DNA of 22,373 nucleotides from Firmicutes bacterium UBA3572 (GTDB lineage: Bacteria > Bacillota > Desulfotomaculia > Desulfotomaculales > Desulforudaceae): the NCBI GenBank assembly GCA_002375985.1, contig DFNH01000029.1, positions 768 through 23,140 on the forward strand, in the 5' to 3' direction. Position 1 is the stretch's first letter, and every line of letters starts with the position of its first letter. The position numbers and the translations under genes were made by a program. Shown piece by piece: positions 1 through 6,483 of the stretch. The notes under the pieces were generated by a model. That model ran no database searches. It saw nothing but the letters and a program-made list of their open reading frames with translations, and was not told the DNA's origin.

Positions 1-64
1 GGGTGATAGACAAGCTGCCGGAAGCGCTTTATCTTTATCCATAGTTGGGTGCCGTGCACCTCGG

Positions 65-472
65 TTGGCAAAAAAGGTGAGCGCGGAGTCGTCAACGACT
101 ACCCGGGTGCGGGAGGTGAAGGTATGGCCCCAGCAAGGCTACACCGTTATCTGCTTGCGTACCGCTACGGAGATAGTCACCCCGCAGGCGAAAAAGAGCC
201 TTGAAAACATAGTGTACACCTTCCGGAACCTTTCGGCCCAGGCCTTTGAGCCTTTCATCTGCATCAGCAGAACCGGCGAAGACCAGGAGGTCTTTGCTTA
301 TGCCGACGACAGCGAGTTCTTGGTTGACAAAACAAGCGGTGCGGACGAAGCCGTGCTGCAAGAAATAAAAAAGACGGCAGCCGAAAGAGAGATGCGTTCC
401 CTGGCGCGGTTTGTCGATCTAATGGCGCAGGTGGTAAAAGGGGGCTTGAGCGCTGATAAGGAGCGGCAATAA
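65..472 (+). CDS. Hypothetical protein (135 aa)
   Basis: I do not recognise this protein. It is soluble in appearance, with no signal peptide or membrane segment, a mixed N-terminal half and a charged helical C-terminal half (residues about 90-135). The first usable start is TTG at 65, with GTG at 77 as an alternative, and neither has a convincing ribosome site. The frame has no stop back to the start of the window, so the gene may begin upstream and be truncated here. It ends with TAA nine bases before the structured leader of the next gene. Whether it belongs to the downstream peptide cluster is unknown. That it codes rests on codon-like composition and the absence of a better frame. Confidence 0.55.
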   Translation: MAKKVSAESSTTTRVREVKVWPQQGYTVICLRTATEIVTPQAKKSLENIVYTFRNLSAQAFEPFICISRTGEDQEVFAYADDSEFLVDKTSGADEAVLQEIKKTAAEREMRSLARFVDLMAQVVKGGLSADKERQ

Positions 473-480
473 ACGAGAGT

Positions 481-596
481 AAGGTGGTCTCCGACCCGGT
501 CAACCCACCCTGAAACGGTTCGACAGGGAGAAACCCACCTCACCCTCGGCAGGTATTATACACCCAGGGGGAGTGATTTTCAATGGGGACCACCTT
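481..596 (+). ncRNA. Predicted structured leader RNA, three-way junction
   Basis: The stretch can fold into a closed three-way junction. An outer stem pairs 481-492 (AAGGTGGTCTCC) with 585-596 (GGGGACCACCTT), 12 bp with one U-G pair. A first inner hairpin pairs CCCTG 508-512 with CAGGG 524-528 around an 11-nt loop. A second pairs 539-546 (CTCACCCT) with 566-573 (AGGGGGAG) with one A-G mismatch. It ends about 20 nt before the ribosome site of the 70-aa peptide gene, where a cis-acting leader would lie. I do not recognise a known riboswitch consensus. A small mobile element with terminal inverted repeats is the alternative, but no target duplication is visible. Confidence 0.4.
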
Positions 597-630
597 CTTC
601 TAAATCGAAAAGGGAAGGAGGTGGACACCA

Positions 631-843
631 GTGCGAGATTTTGAGCTTGACCGCCCAGTGGACGCAGTGGCAATTGAGGCCAATAATTCCGCAAAACAGG
701 TTCCCGTGGAACCACTTGCAGTTAAGGTTCCGTTCGTAGTAGTCCCGCTGATAGCGTGGCACACAGCCGCTGTTGTTTACAACCTGGGCCTTTGGATAGT
801 AGTGAAAAAAGATTTGGGTTATTTCAAGATGGTTAAAAATTAA
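631..843 (+). CDS. Small cysteine-free Val-rich peptide, candidate RiPP precursor (70 aa)
   Basis: The GTG start at 631 follows a strong AAGGAGGTGG ribosome site at about 615-624. The N-terminal 30 residues are acidic and polar, leader-like. Residues about 33-60 are strongly hydrophobic (VPFVVVPLIAWHTAAVVYNL, then GLWIVV), followed by a Lys- and aromatic-bearing tail (KKDLGYFKMVKN). There is no cysteine, so thioether (lanthipeptide or sactipeptide) chemistry is not possible. The gene heads a same-strand run containing PH-like membrane proteins, a YydG-like radical SAM protein and an ABC exporter, which suggests a ribosomally made, modified peptide. A plain single-helix membrane protein is the main alternative. 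I know of no named family for it. Confidence 0.6.
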   Translation: MRDFELDRPVDAVAIEANNSAKQVPVEPLAVKVPFVVVPLIAWHTAAVVYNLGLWIVVKKDLGYFKMVKN

Positions 844-899
844 GTAGGAAGCACCTTGTCGTCAGTGGAGAAGAGATCTTGTTTCTTTTGCTAAGGGAA

Positions 900-936
900 A
901 GTTGTGGGGGTGCTTGATGTAGCCATCCCCACAACT
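900..936 (+). promoter_or_regulatory. Intergenic hairpin between peptide gene and downstream genes
   Basis: AGTTGTGGGG (900-909) pairs perfectly with CCCCACAACT (927-936), a 10-bp stem with a 17-nt loop that can pair a little further. No T-run follows, so it is not a canonical terminator. It lies about 60 nt after the stop of the 70-aa peptide gene. Such hairpins are often partial terminators or RNA-stabilising elements that let a precursor peptide be made in excess over its processing genes; that role is inferred here. The rest of the 844-1029 gap shows nothing else I can support. Confidence 0.45.
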
Positions 937-1029
937 ATATCCCTGGCGAAGACCGCAAAGGCTAATCATAGACAATATTGAGGTGGACTGGATTTTGTGT
1001 ACCTCAGCCCTAAGGCGTAGGTGGTCGGG

Positions 1030-1638
1030 GTGTTTAATTTTATCGGGTCAGTTATCGCGGCACGTGTTGGAAGAAAAAGCAAGAATAACGAGATTTTTAG
1101 AACGGCATCCTGGGACGGGCTTGTATGGTTGTGTAGTGGAGTTTTTGTTTTACTCGTAGCGTGGTGGGTAACTCCCTGGTTGGTTGAAACTTACCAAGGC
1201 TGGCAGGACATATTGATGCGGGCCCTGGTGTTTTCTAATACCTGGGGCGTGGTCTTATTACTATACCTTTTCTTTTCACCGTACAGGTATCTCCTGACCC
1301 CGACCGAGATAGTGCTGAAAAGGCGCATAGGAGTGATTACGACCATACCTTACGAACAGATTGTTTCTGTGGAACTGAGAGAAGAAAGCTTATTTCGACG
1401 ATTGGCCCGAACCATCGTCGTCAACCCCGGGGTTTTTGGTTATTATGGCCCGTTCAATGATAAGAAGACCGGTACGGAGGTAAGTGTTTACGCTACCAGA
1501 TTCAAACAGATGGTAGAGTTGAGAACCATCCGTCGAACGTTCTATATCACCCCTGCGAAGCCGGAGGAGTTTGTCGTCGAGGTTCGGAGGATGATGAGAC
1601 ACGTGGGTGACCAAGAGAGGCAAAGCAGTGAGAGGTAA
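1030..1638 (+). CDS. PH-like domain membrane protein, copy A (202 aa)
   Basis: The start is GTG at 1030 because AGGTGG (1019-1024) is well spaced ahead of it; GTG at 1021 is the in-frame alternative. Two membrane segments (about residues 29-50 and 66-88) precede a cytoplasmic beta-rich domain. Its features are YRYLLTPTEIVLKRR, IPYEQIVSVELRE, a glycine-rich GVFGYYGPF, then VYATRFKQMVELRT and FYITPAKPEEFV. This order matches the bacterial PH-like fold found after transmembrane helices, a group that includes small immunity proteins such as SunI. It shares the motif series with the gene at 1884-2390 and, more loosely, with 3366-3920. Its function is unknown; self-protection against, or assembly of, the neighbouring peptide is inferred. 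Confidence 0.75.
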   Translation: MFNFIGSVIAARVGRKSKNNEIFRTASWDGLVWLCSGVFVLLVAWWVTPWLVETYQGWQDILMRALVFSNTWGVVLLLYLFFSPYRYLLTPTEIVLKRRIGVITTIPYEQIVSVELREESLFRRLARTIVVNPGVFGYYGPFNDKKTGTEVSVYATRFKQMVELRTIRRTFYITPAKPEEFVVEVRRMMRHVGDQERQSSER

Positions 1639-1719
1639 AGCAGTGGCATATCGATGGTGGGGAGGAAAAGAGAATGTTCGCCAGCGAGAGTCGTCCAGCA
1701 GGATAAGGTTGGTATCTTG

Positions 1720-1792
1720 ATGAGGGAAGATAGAAAAGTCTTTAAAACGGCCCCACTGCATCTTTTTATAAAAGTGGCTACCGTAACTAGTT
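1720..1792 (+). pseudogene. Relic of a third PH-like paralogue (N-terminal fragment)
   Basis: Between the two PH-like genes, an ATG at 1720 opens a frame reading MREDRKVFKTAPLHLFIKVA. Residues KVFKTAPLHLFIKVAT match KVFRMAPYDLFIKIGT at the start of the gene at 1884 in 10 of 16 positions, with about two-thirds identity at nucleotide level. After about 1790 the similarity ends, and the continuing frame (SWKTRRTNLVL and on) has no PH features and runs into the next gene. I read it as the remnant of a tandem duplication, with the rest deleted or diverged. The remainder of 1639-1883 carries only the ribosome site of the next gene. Confidence 0.5.
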
Positions 1793-1883
1793 GGAAAACA
1801 CGGAGGACGAATCTTGTGCTCAGAGCCGGGCGAGATGTCCATTGGCAATGTAATAAATGTAATATAAGAAAGGGGGGGAATCT

Positions 1884-2390
1884 TTGGATATCAAGGTGTT
1901 TAGAATGGCGCCGTATGATTTGTTTATAAAAATTGGAACTTACGGTCTCTCAGCACTTTTCTTCTTGGGCATTCCGGGCTGCATGATGATGCAAGAGGAA
2001 GAGTTTAGAGAAGTCGGGTGGGTCACCTTAGTGATCGGCGGACTGTGGTTACTCGTTTATTTATTTGTACCACTCAAATACGTCATTAGTTCAAAACAGT
2101 TAGTTATCAAAAGACTGGCTTGTTCGATTGCTCTTCCCTATGAGAAAATCGCTTCCGTGGAAATGGCGGATAACGTTAAACCGGAGGTTAAGGTTTTTGC
2201 GAATGCCGGGCTTTTCTGTTATGCCGGCTTGGTCCTCATAGATAACGAGATTGTGAGAATCTATGCCACGAATCTCAAGCGGATGGTGCGGGTTAGTACC
2301 ACCGACGGTAAAACTTGGTATCTTTCTCCCGCCGACCGGGAAAAGTTTGTCGCCGCCGTTAAGGAACACCTGGGTGAAAAGGAGAAGTGA
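1884..2390 (+). CDS. PH-like domain membrane protein, copy B (168 aa)
   Basis: The TTG start at 1884 follows an AAGGGGGGG ribosome site (about 1869-1877). The N-terminus (KVFRMAPYDLFIKIGT) leads into two membrane segments (about residues 15-33 and 48-66). A PH-like domain follows: LKYVISSKQLVIKR, LPYEKIASVEMAD, NAGLFCYAG, then IYATNLKRMVRVST and WYLSPADREKFV. These features line up one for one with copy A, so the two are paralogues. Its stop TGA overlaps the GTG of the radical SAM frame and lies five bases before the favoured ATG there, so the two are probably co-translated. Its function is unknown; the neighbourhood suggests a membrane partner or immunity factor for an exported peptide. Confidence 0.75.
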   Translation: MDIKVFRMAPYDLFIKIGTYGLSALFFLGIPGCMMMQEEEFREVGWVTLVIGGLWLLVYLFVPLKYVISSKQLVIKRLACSIALPYEKIASVEMADNVKPEVKVFANAGLFCYAGLVLIDNEIVRIYATNLKRMVRVSTTDGKTWYLSPADREKFVAAVKEHLGEKEK

Positions 2391-2395
2391 AAAGC

Positions 2396-3382
2396 ATGAT
2401 CCCGCAGAGTTTGGCCTTCCTTTTGACGTATAAATGCAACTTCTTGTGCGATCATTGTTCCGTTTCCGCCGGACCGGAGTGCCGGGAAGCTTTAGCGGCG
2501 GATCATCTGCGGCGGGTGATCGAAGAAGCCTATGCCCTGCCGTCTATTCGGGTAGTGGTCTTCACGGGCGGTGAACCCACCCTTTACCCGGACCTCCTGC
2601 AGGCTGGAATAAATTTAGCACACGAGAAGGGATTTGTCACCCGCCTGGTAACCAACGCCTGGTGGGCCAAGACGCCGGAAAAGGCGTATCATTTCCTGCA
2701 AAATCTTCGGGCGGCGGGTTTGGACGAACTCAACGTCAGCTTCGATGATTTTCACCTGCCGTATCTTGAGGCGTTCGGCGGCGAGCAGAACGTGGTAAAC
2801 GCCGTGCGGGCAGCAACCGCACTGGGCATGACTGTACTGGTGGGTGCGGTACTCCACCCCGGGGCCAGAATCAGGACCAGCTACCTGCGCCAAATCTTTC
2901 AAAGCGCCGGCATTCAACAAGAAGTTAAATTCTTGGAAGACTTCGTCTTTCCCCTGGGCCGCGCCCGGCAAAAACTGCCTGCACACTTTTATATTTCCGA
3001 CCCGGAAAAAAGAGAACAAGGAGCCTGCCGGGAAGCCGGGCAGACCCTGGCGGTGTTGCCCGACGGCAAGGTGCTGTTCTGCTGCGGGCATATCGTAAAC
3101 AGCAGGGCGCAGGCGATTCTGACCATAGATAGTTTGGCTTCTGGAGCACCCTTACCTGAGATCGTTGCGCGGATGCAGAGAAACGTACTTTATTGGTGGC
3201 TGCACCTGGAGGGACCGGAAGCGGTGTATGATGAATTGGGCGTGGAGAAGAGGTTTCAGCGCAAGTGTGAGGCCTGCTTTTACTTAGGCACGGCATACCG
3301 GAGGAAATTGCAAGCCCTGGCCGTAAGGAAAGAAGAAGTCTTCGCCCGGTGGGAGGGGAAGAAAGTTGGCCTACCAGCTTGA
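2396..3382 (+). CDS. Radical SAM protein with SPASM-like C-terminus, YydG-like (328 aa)
   Basis: Counting from ATG 2396 (GTG 2387 is an in-frame alternative), the cluster-binding motif CNFLCDHC gives C14, C18 and C21, followed by FTGGEPT (57-62), the SAM-binding glycine motif. TNAWWAKT (86-93) and SFDDFHLPY (115-123) are typical of a broad radical SAM clade. The C-terminal half carries C211, C229-C230 and C291xxC294, a SPASM/twitch-like auxiliary-cluster arrangement, with an intervening RNVLYWWLHLEG. From memory, the length and cysteine layout resemble YydG, the epimerase that makes D-Val and D-allo-Ile in the epipeptide YydF. Adjacency to a Val/Ile-rich, Cys-free peptide gene fits a peptide-modifying role. 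The exact reaction is inference. Confidence 0.85.
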   Translation: MIPQSLAFLLTYKCNFLCDHCSVSAGPECREALAADHLRRVIEEAYALPSIRVVVFTGGEPTLYPDLLQAGINLAHEKGFVTRLVTNAWWAKTPEKAYHFLQNLRAAGLDELNVSFDDFHLPYLEAFGGEQNVVNAVRAATALGMTVLVGAVLHPGARIRTSYLRQIFQSAGIQQEVKFLEDFVFPLGRARQKLPAHFYISDPEKREQGACREAGQTLAVLPDGKVLFCCGHIVNSRAQAILTIDSLASGAPLPEIVARMQRNVLYWWLHLEGPEAVYDELGVEKRFQRKCEACFYLGTAYRRKLQALAVRKEEVFARWEGKKVGLPA

Positions 3383-3920
3383 CTTTTGGGCGGTGGTAAA
3401 GGCTGTTTTCGTGCCGTTTGATTTGGTGTTTCACGCGATCGTCATCGGGGCCTTCGGGATCGGGCCGGTTGTGATATTGCTCCAGTTAAGAAAAGGGACG
3501 CCTTTCCGGAAACTCCGGCTGCCGTTCGCCCTGGTAGTAGGTCTTCCGGTGGCGGCCTCGCTGGTTATCTGCCTTTTGCACACCGGTGCCGGCTGGCAGT
3601 TGGCGGACAAAGAACTACAGGTGAAAACGGGCGTTTGGGGTGCGGAGGAGATCAAACTGGCGCAGGCACGGGTTGCACTCGTAGAAAGCAGGGGGCCGTG
3701 GACAGTAAAACTGCGCACAGGCGGGCTCGGCCTGCCCGGACTTTCCACCGGCCGGTTCAAGTTCCAAAACGGCGAAACGGCCCTGTATTTCCGGCACCTT
3801 GATTCACCCCGCCGGGTGGTGCTCGAATCCGGCGGCCGCTACTACGTCATCGCCCATCCCAGGGTGGAAAAGCTTTACGAAGAGCTTGTCGCCCGGGGCG
3901 CGCAGCCGGCCAAGTTGTGA
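3366..3920 (+). CDS. PH-like domain membrane protein, copy C (184 aa)
   Basis: The TTG start at 3366 lies inside the end of the radical SAM gene (17-nt overlap) behind GGGAGGGGAA, so the two are translationally coupled. Two membrane segments (about residues 15-42 and 50-72) precede a PH-like domain. WQLADKELQVKTGVWG is followed by a glycine-rich GGLGLPGLSTGRF, then ALYFRHLDSPRRVVLESGG, YYVIAHP and a C-terminal helix. The pattern (strand pair, GxxGxxxGRF loop, strand, final helix) is what I know from bPH-type Pfam families. It is a more distant relative of copies A and B. The coupling ties it to the maturase product; immunity, or a platform for processing or export, is plausible. Confidence 0.7.
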   Translation: MAYQLDFWAVVKAVFVPFDLVFHAIVIGAFGIGPVVILLQLRKGTPFRKLRLPFALVVGLPVAASLVICLLHTGAGWQLADKELQVKTGVWGAEEIKLAQARVALVESRGPWTVKLRTGGLGLPGLSTGRFKFQNGETALYFRHLDSPRRVVLESGGRYYVIAHPRVEKLYEELVARGAQPAKL

Positions 3921-3963
3921 AAATTTGCGGGCGCGTCGTCTTGGGCAGTGAGGCAGCAAAGCG

Positions 3964-5736
3964 ATGTTTAAAGACCTGGCAACTTTATGGAAACTGATAA
4001 AAATCTATCTGAAAGGCAAGACGCCGGCGATCGCTTTCGGTTTTCTTACCGCGCTTGTGTTTGCCCTTGTCGGGCTTGCCACTCCTTATATTACCAAGTT
4101 TTTGATCGACGTCATCTTTCACGGCCAGCGGGAGGATTTGCTGTTGCCGCTACTCTTTTTTTGCGGGGCGGTCCTCGTCGTTATGTCCTTTACCGGCATA
4201 ATCTCGGACTACGTACTGGTGAACTGCTTCGAGCGGGCCAAGCTCTCGATGCGCCACGACCTCTTTACCCGCCTGCAAAAGGCACCCTTTGACTTTCTCT
4301 CGGTGCAGCGGAGCGGCGAGCTGAATTACCGGGTCTTCGGGGACACCGAGTCGATCGAAACCTTCTTCAGCCGGCTGCTGATCAACATCCCGCTGGATCT
4401 GCTATTCAGCGTGATCATAGGTGCCATTATGATCGGCTGGCATTTTGAGATGGCCGTTTTTGTCTTTTTTGTTTTGTCGCTCCAGGTGCTGGTGATCACC
4501 GGCTTTCGCAAGCCCCTTTTGCGCTACGCCTTGCTGCGGAAAGGACAGTCGCAGTCGCTCTCCGGCTTCGTGGTGGAGCGGTTTCGTAACATTCAACTGA
4601 TCAGGGCGCTAAACACCGAGGAGGCGGAAGCGGCCAATTTCAAAAAAGGCCTGGGAGAGCTGATGCGGCTCAACGTAAGGTCGTTTATGCTCGGCAGGAT
4701 TTCGGAGCTCTCGGTAACGGTGGTCAATAACATCTGGTCCTTCGGGATCCTGTGGTACGGCGGCACGCTGGTTTTGGCGGGCGAGATCACCTTGGGCACG
4801 TTGATGGCTTTCCTGCTGATCTCGGGGATGCTCTACCCCCGGATAGCTTCGATCTCCGGCGCCGTGCTTTCCTTTCAGGATGTGCGGGCCAGTTTACATA
4901 GATTCCTGGAATATTACCAGGTCCCGCCGGCTATTCTTGAGCGGCCCGGGGCAACGGAACTCAGGGTCAAGGAAGGCAAGGTGGTCTGCGAAAACCTCGC
5001 GTTCGGTTATACGCCCGCCCGGCCCGTGCTGAGGGGCATAAACGCCACATTTGCGCCTGGCAGCATCACGGCCGTTGTCGGCAGGAGCGGCGCCGGCAAA
5101 AGCACGCTGGCGAAGCTTTTGGTCCGGCTTTACGATCCTGCCGCCGGCCGGATTCTGATCGATGACACCGATATCAAGCAAGTGACACTTAGGTCCTTGC
5201 GGCGAAGCGTCGGCTATCTCGTGCAGGGGGAGTTCCTGTTCAGCGGCACCATTTGGGAGAACATTTGCTACGGCGTGAATCCTCCCGGTGAGGAAGCGGT
5301 TGTGGCTGCAGCCAAAAAGGCGGCCGCTTACGATTTTATCATGCAGCTCCCGGACGGGTTTTACACCAGGATCGGGGAAGGAGGGATGCGGCTTTCCGGC
5401 GGTGAAGCCCAGCGGATAGCTCTCGCCCGCGCCTTTTTGGCCGGTTACAAGATAGTCGTCCTGGACGAACCAACCTCGTTTATCGACCCGCAAACGGAAA
5501 GCGCGATCCATAATGCGCTCTTGGCGCTCAAGCGCACTTCAACCGTGATCGTGATCGCCCACCGACCTTCTACAGTCAAAATCGCCGACAAGATTCTGGT
5601 ACTGGCAGAAGGAAGGATTGTCGAAGAAGGGCTTCATGAAGAACTGCTGGCCAAAGGCGGAGTTTACGCCGCTATTTATGCGGAGTTGGGCGAAGAAACA
5701 AGGGGAAAAGAGCGGCTTGGCGAATATTCCGCTTAA
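3964..5736 (+). CDS. ABC exporter, ABCB/MsbA-type half transporter (590 aa)
   Basis: This is a fused six-helix membrane domain (residues about 15-300) and ATPase domain (about 335-575). Walker A GRSGAGKST is at 373-381, the Q-loop at YLVQGEFLF, the signature LSGGEAQ at 477-483, Walker B VVLDEPTS ending at 505 and the H-loop His at 533. All catalytic residues are present. There is no N-terminal C39 peptidase domain, so if it exports a peptide, leader removal must be done elsewhere. The start ATG 3964 has GAGG 11 nt upstream. It would work as a homodimer. Its position 43 nt after PH copy C, on the same strand as the peptide and radical SAM genes, suggests peptide export; lipid or drug export is the generic alternative. 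Confidence 0.92.
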   Translation: MFKDLATLWKLIKIYLKGKTPAIAFGFLTALVFALVGLATPYITKFLIDVIFHGQREDLLLPLLFFCGAVLVVMSFTGIISDYVLVNCFERAKLSMRHDLFTRLQKAPFDFLSVQRSGELNYRVFGDTESIETFFSRLLINIPLDLLFSVIIGAIMIGWHFEMAVFVFFVLSLQVLVITGFRKPLLRYALLRKGQSQSLSGFVVERFRNIQLIRALNTEEAEAANFKKGLGELMRLNVRSFMLGRISELSVTVVNNIWSFGILWYGGTLVLAGEITLGTLMAFLLISGMLYPRIASISGAVLSFQDVRASLHRFLEYYQVPPAILERPGATELRVKEGKVVCENLAFGYTPARPVLRGINATFAPGSITAVVGRSGAGKSTLAKLLVRLYDPAAGRILIDDTDIKQVTLRSLRRSVGYLVQGEFLFSGTIWENICYGVNPPGEEAVVAAAKKAAAYDFIMQLPDGFYTRIGEGGMRLSGGEAQRIALARAFLAGYKIVVLDEPTSFIDPQTESAIHNALLALKRTSTVIVIAHRPSTVKIADKILVLAEGRIVEEGLHEELLAKGGVYAAIYAELGEETRGKERLGEYSA

Positions 5737-5760
5737 AAATCGAACGGAGGTTTGGGAGAA

Positions 5761-6468
5761 GTGAGCGAAAACGGGAAAACACCTTTTATTTTGCGGTTCT
5801 TTCAGGTTTTGGGCAGTCCCGGAAAGGCCTTCGCCGGGATCATTGCGGCGCCGGCCTTTCTGAAACCGGCGCTGGTGATTACCGGGATCAGCCTGATCTT
5901 AGGGATTGTGATCGCGCCTAAGATGCAGGCCTTCACCGTCTGGTCGCTAGAGCACGGTCCGGTCGCTGTGCCCCCGGAGGAAGTGGAGCAGGTGCTGGCG
6001 GTGGCTTCGACCACCGTGGTGGCGGGGACGATCGCCTCGATGGCCGTCGCGCCCTGGCTTATCTGGCTGGTCATTGCCGGGTTGCTGAAAATCTATGCCA
6101 TGCTGTCCGCCAGGCAGGTGCCGTTCAAGACCCTTTTCGCGGTCGCCGTTTACGGGTATCTGCCGGTTCTGCTCGGGACGACCATCGAGAGTCTGCTCGT
6201 TCTCACCGCCCCGGTAGAGAGGGTGCAGTACGTCACGCTGAGTATCGCGGCCCTGCTGCCGCCCGCACAGAGCTTTCTTTATTTCTTTCTCGCCAGCTGC
6301 AGCCCGTTCACTTGGTGGAGCCTCGCGCTCTGGGGTCTCGGCGGCGCGGCGGCGCTCGGGATCCGGGCCGCCGGTCCGGTCGCTTACCTGTTTGCCCTGT
6401 GGGCGGTCTGGGCCCTGGCTGCCGCTGGTTTGGGCGTGCTCGGAACACCGCCCGCCGGGGCGATGTAG
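5761..6468 (+). CDS. Yip1-domain membrane protein (235 aa)
   Basis: The start is GTG 5761 because GGAGG at 5746-5750 is correctly spaced for it; the in-frame TTG at 5752 would sit directly on the ribosome site. The N-terminal FFQVLGSPGKAFAGI is typical of bacterial Yip1 (PF04893) proteins. About five membrane helices follow, with a short extracytoplasmic loop near residues 55-80. Bacterial Yip1 proteins have no proven reaction and often sit beside ABC efflux genes, as here. It starts 24 nt after the exporter stop and ends 15 nt before the adaptor gene, so it is probably part of the same transcript. A role in assembling or regulating the downstream efflux pump is inferred. Confidence 0.75.
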   Translation: MSENGKTPFILRFFQVLGSPGKAFAGIIAAPAFLKPALVITGISLILGIVIAPKMQAFTVWSLEHGPVAVPPEEVEQVLAVASTTVVAGTIASMAVAPWLIWLVIAGLLKIYAMLSARQVPFKTLFAVAVYGYLPVLLGTTIESLLVLTAPVERVQYVTLSIAALLPPAQSFLYFFLASCSPFTWWSLALWGLGGAAALGIRAAGPVAYLFALWAVWALAAAGLGVLGTPPAGAM

Positions 6469-6483
6469 CCGGGGCGGGGAAGG

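Noticed and set aside
1654..1929. 91-codon plus-strand ORF before PH-like copy B
   Set aside because: Only residues near 1720-1792 resemble a protein; the rest is unlike anything and overlaps the ribosome site and start of the next gene, so I call a relic rather than a gene.
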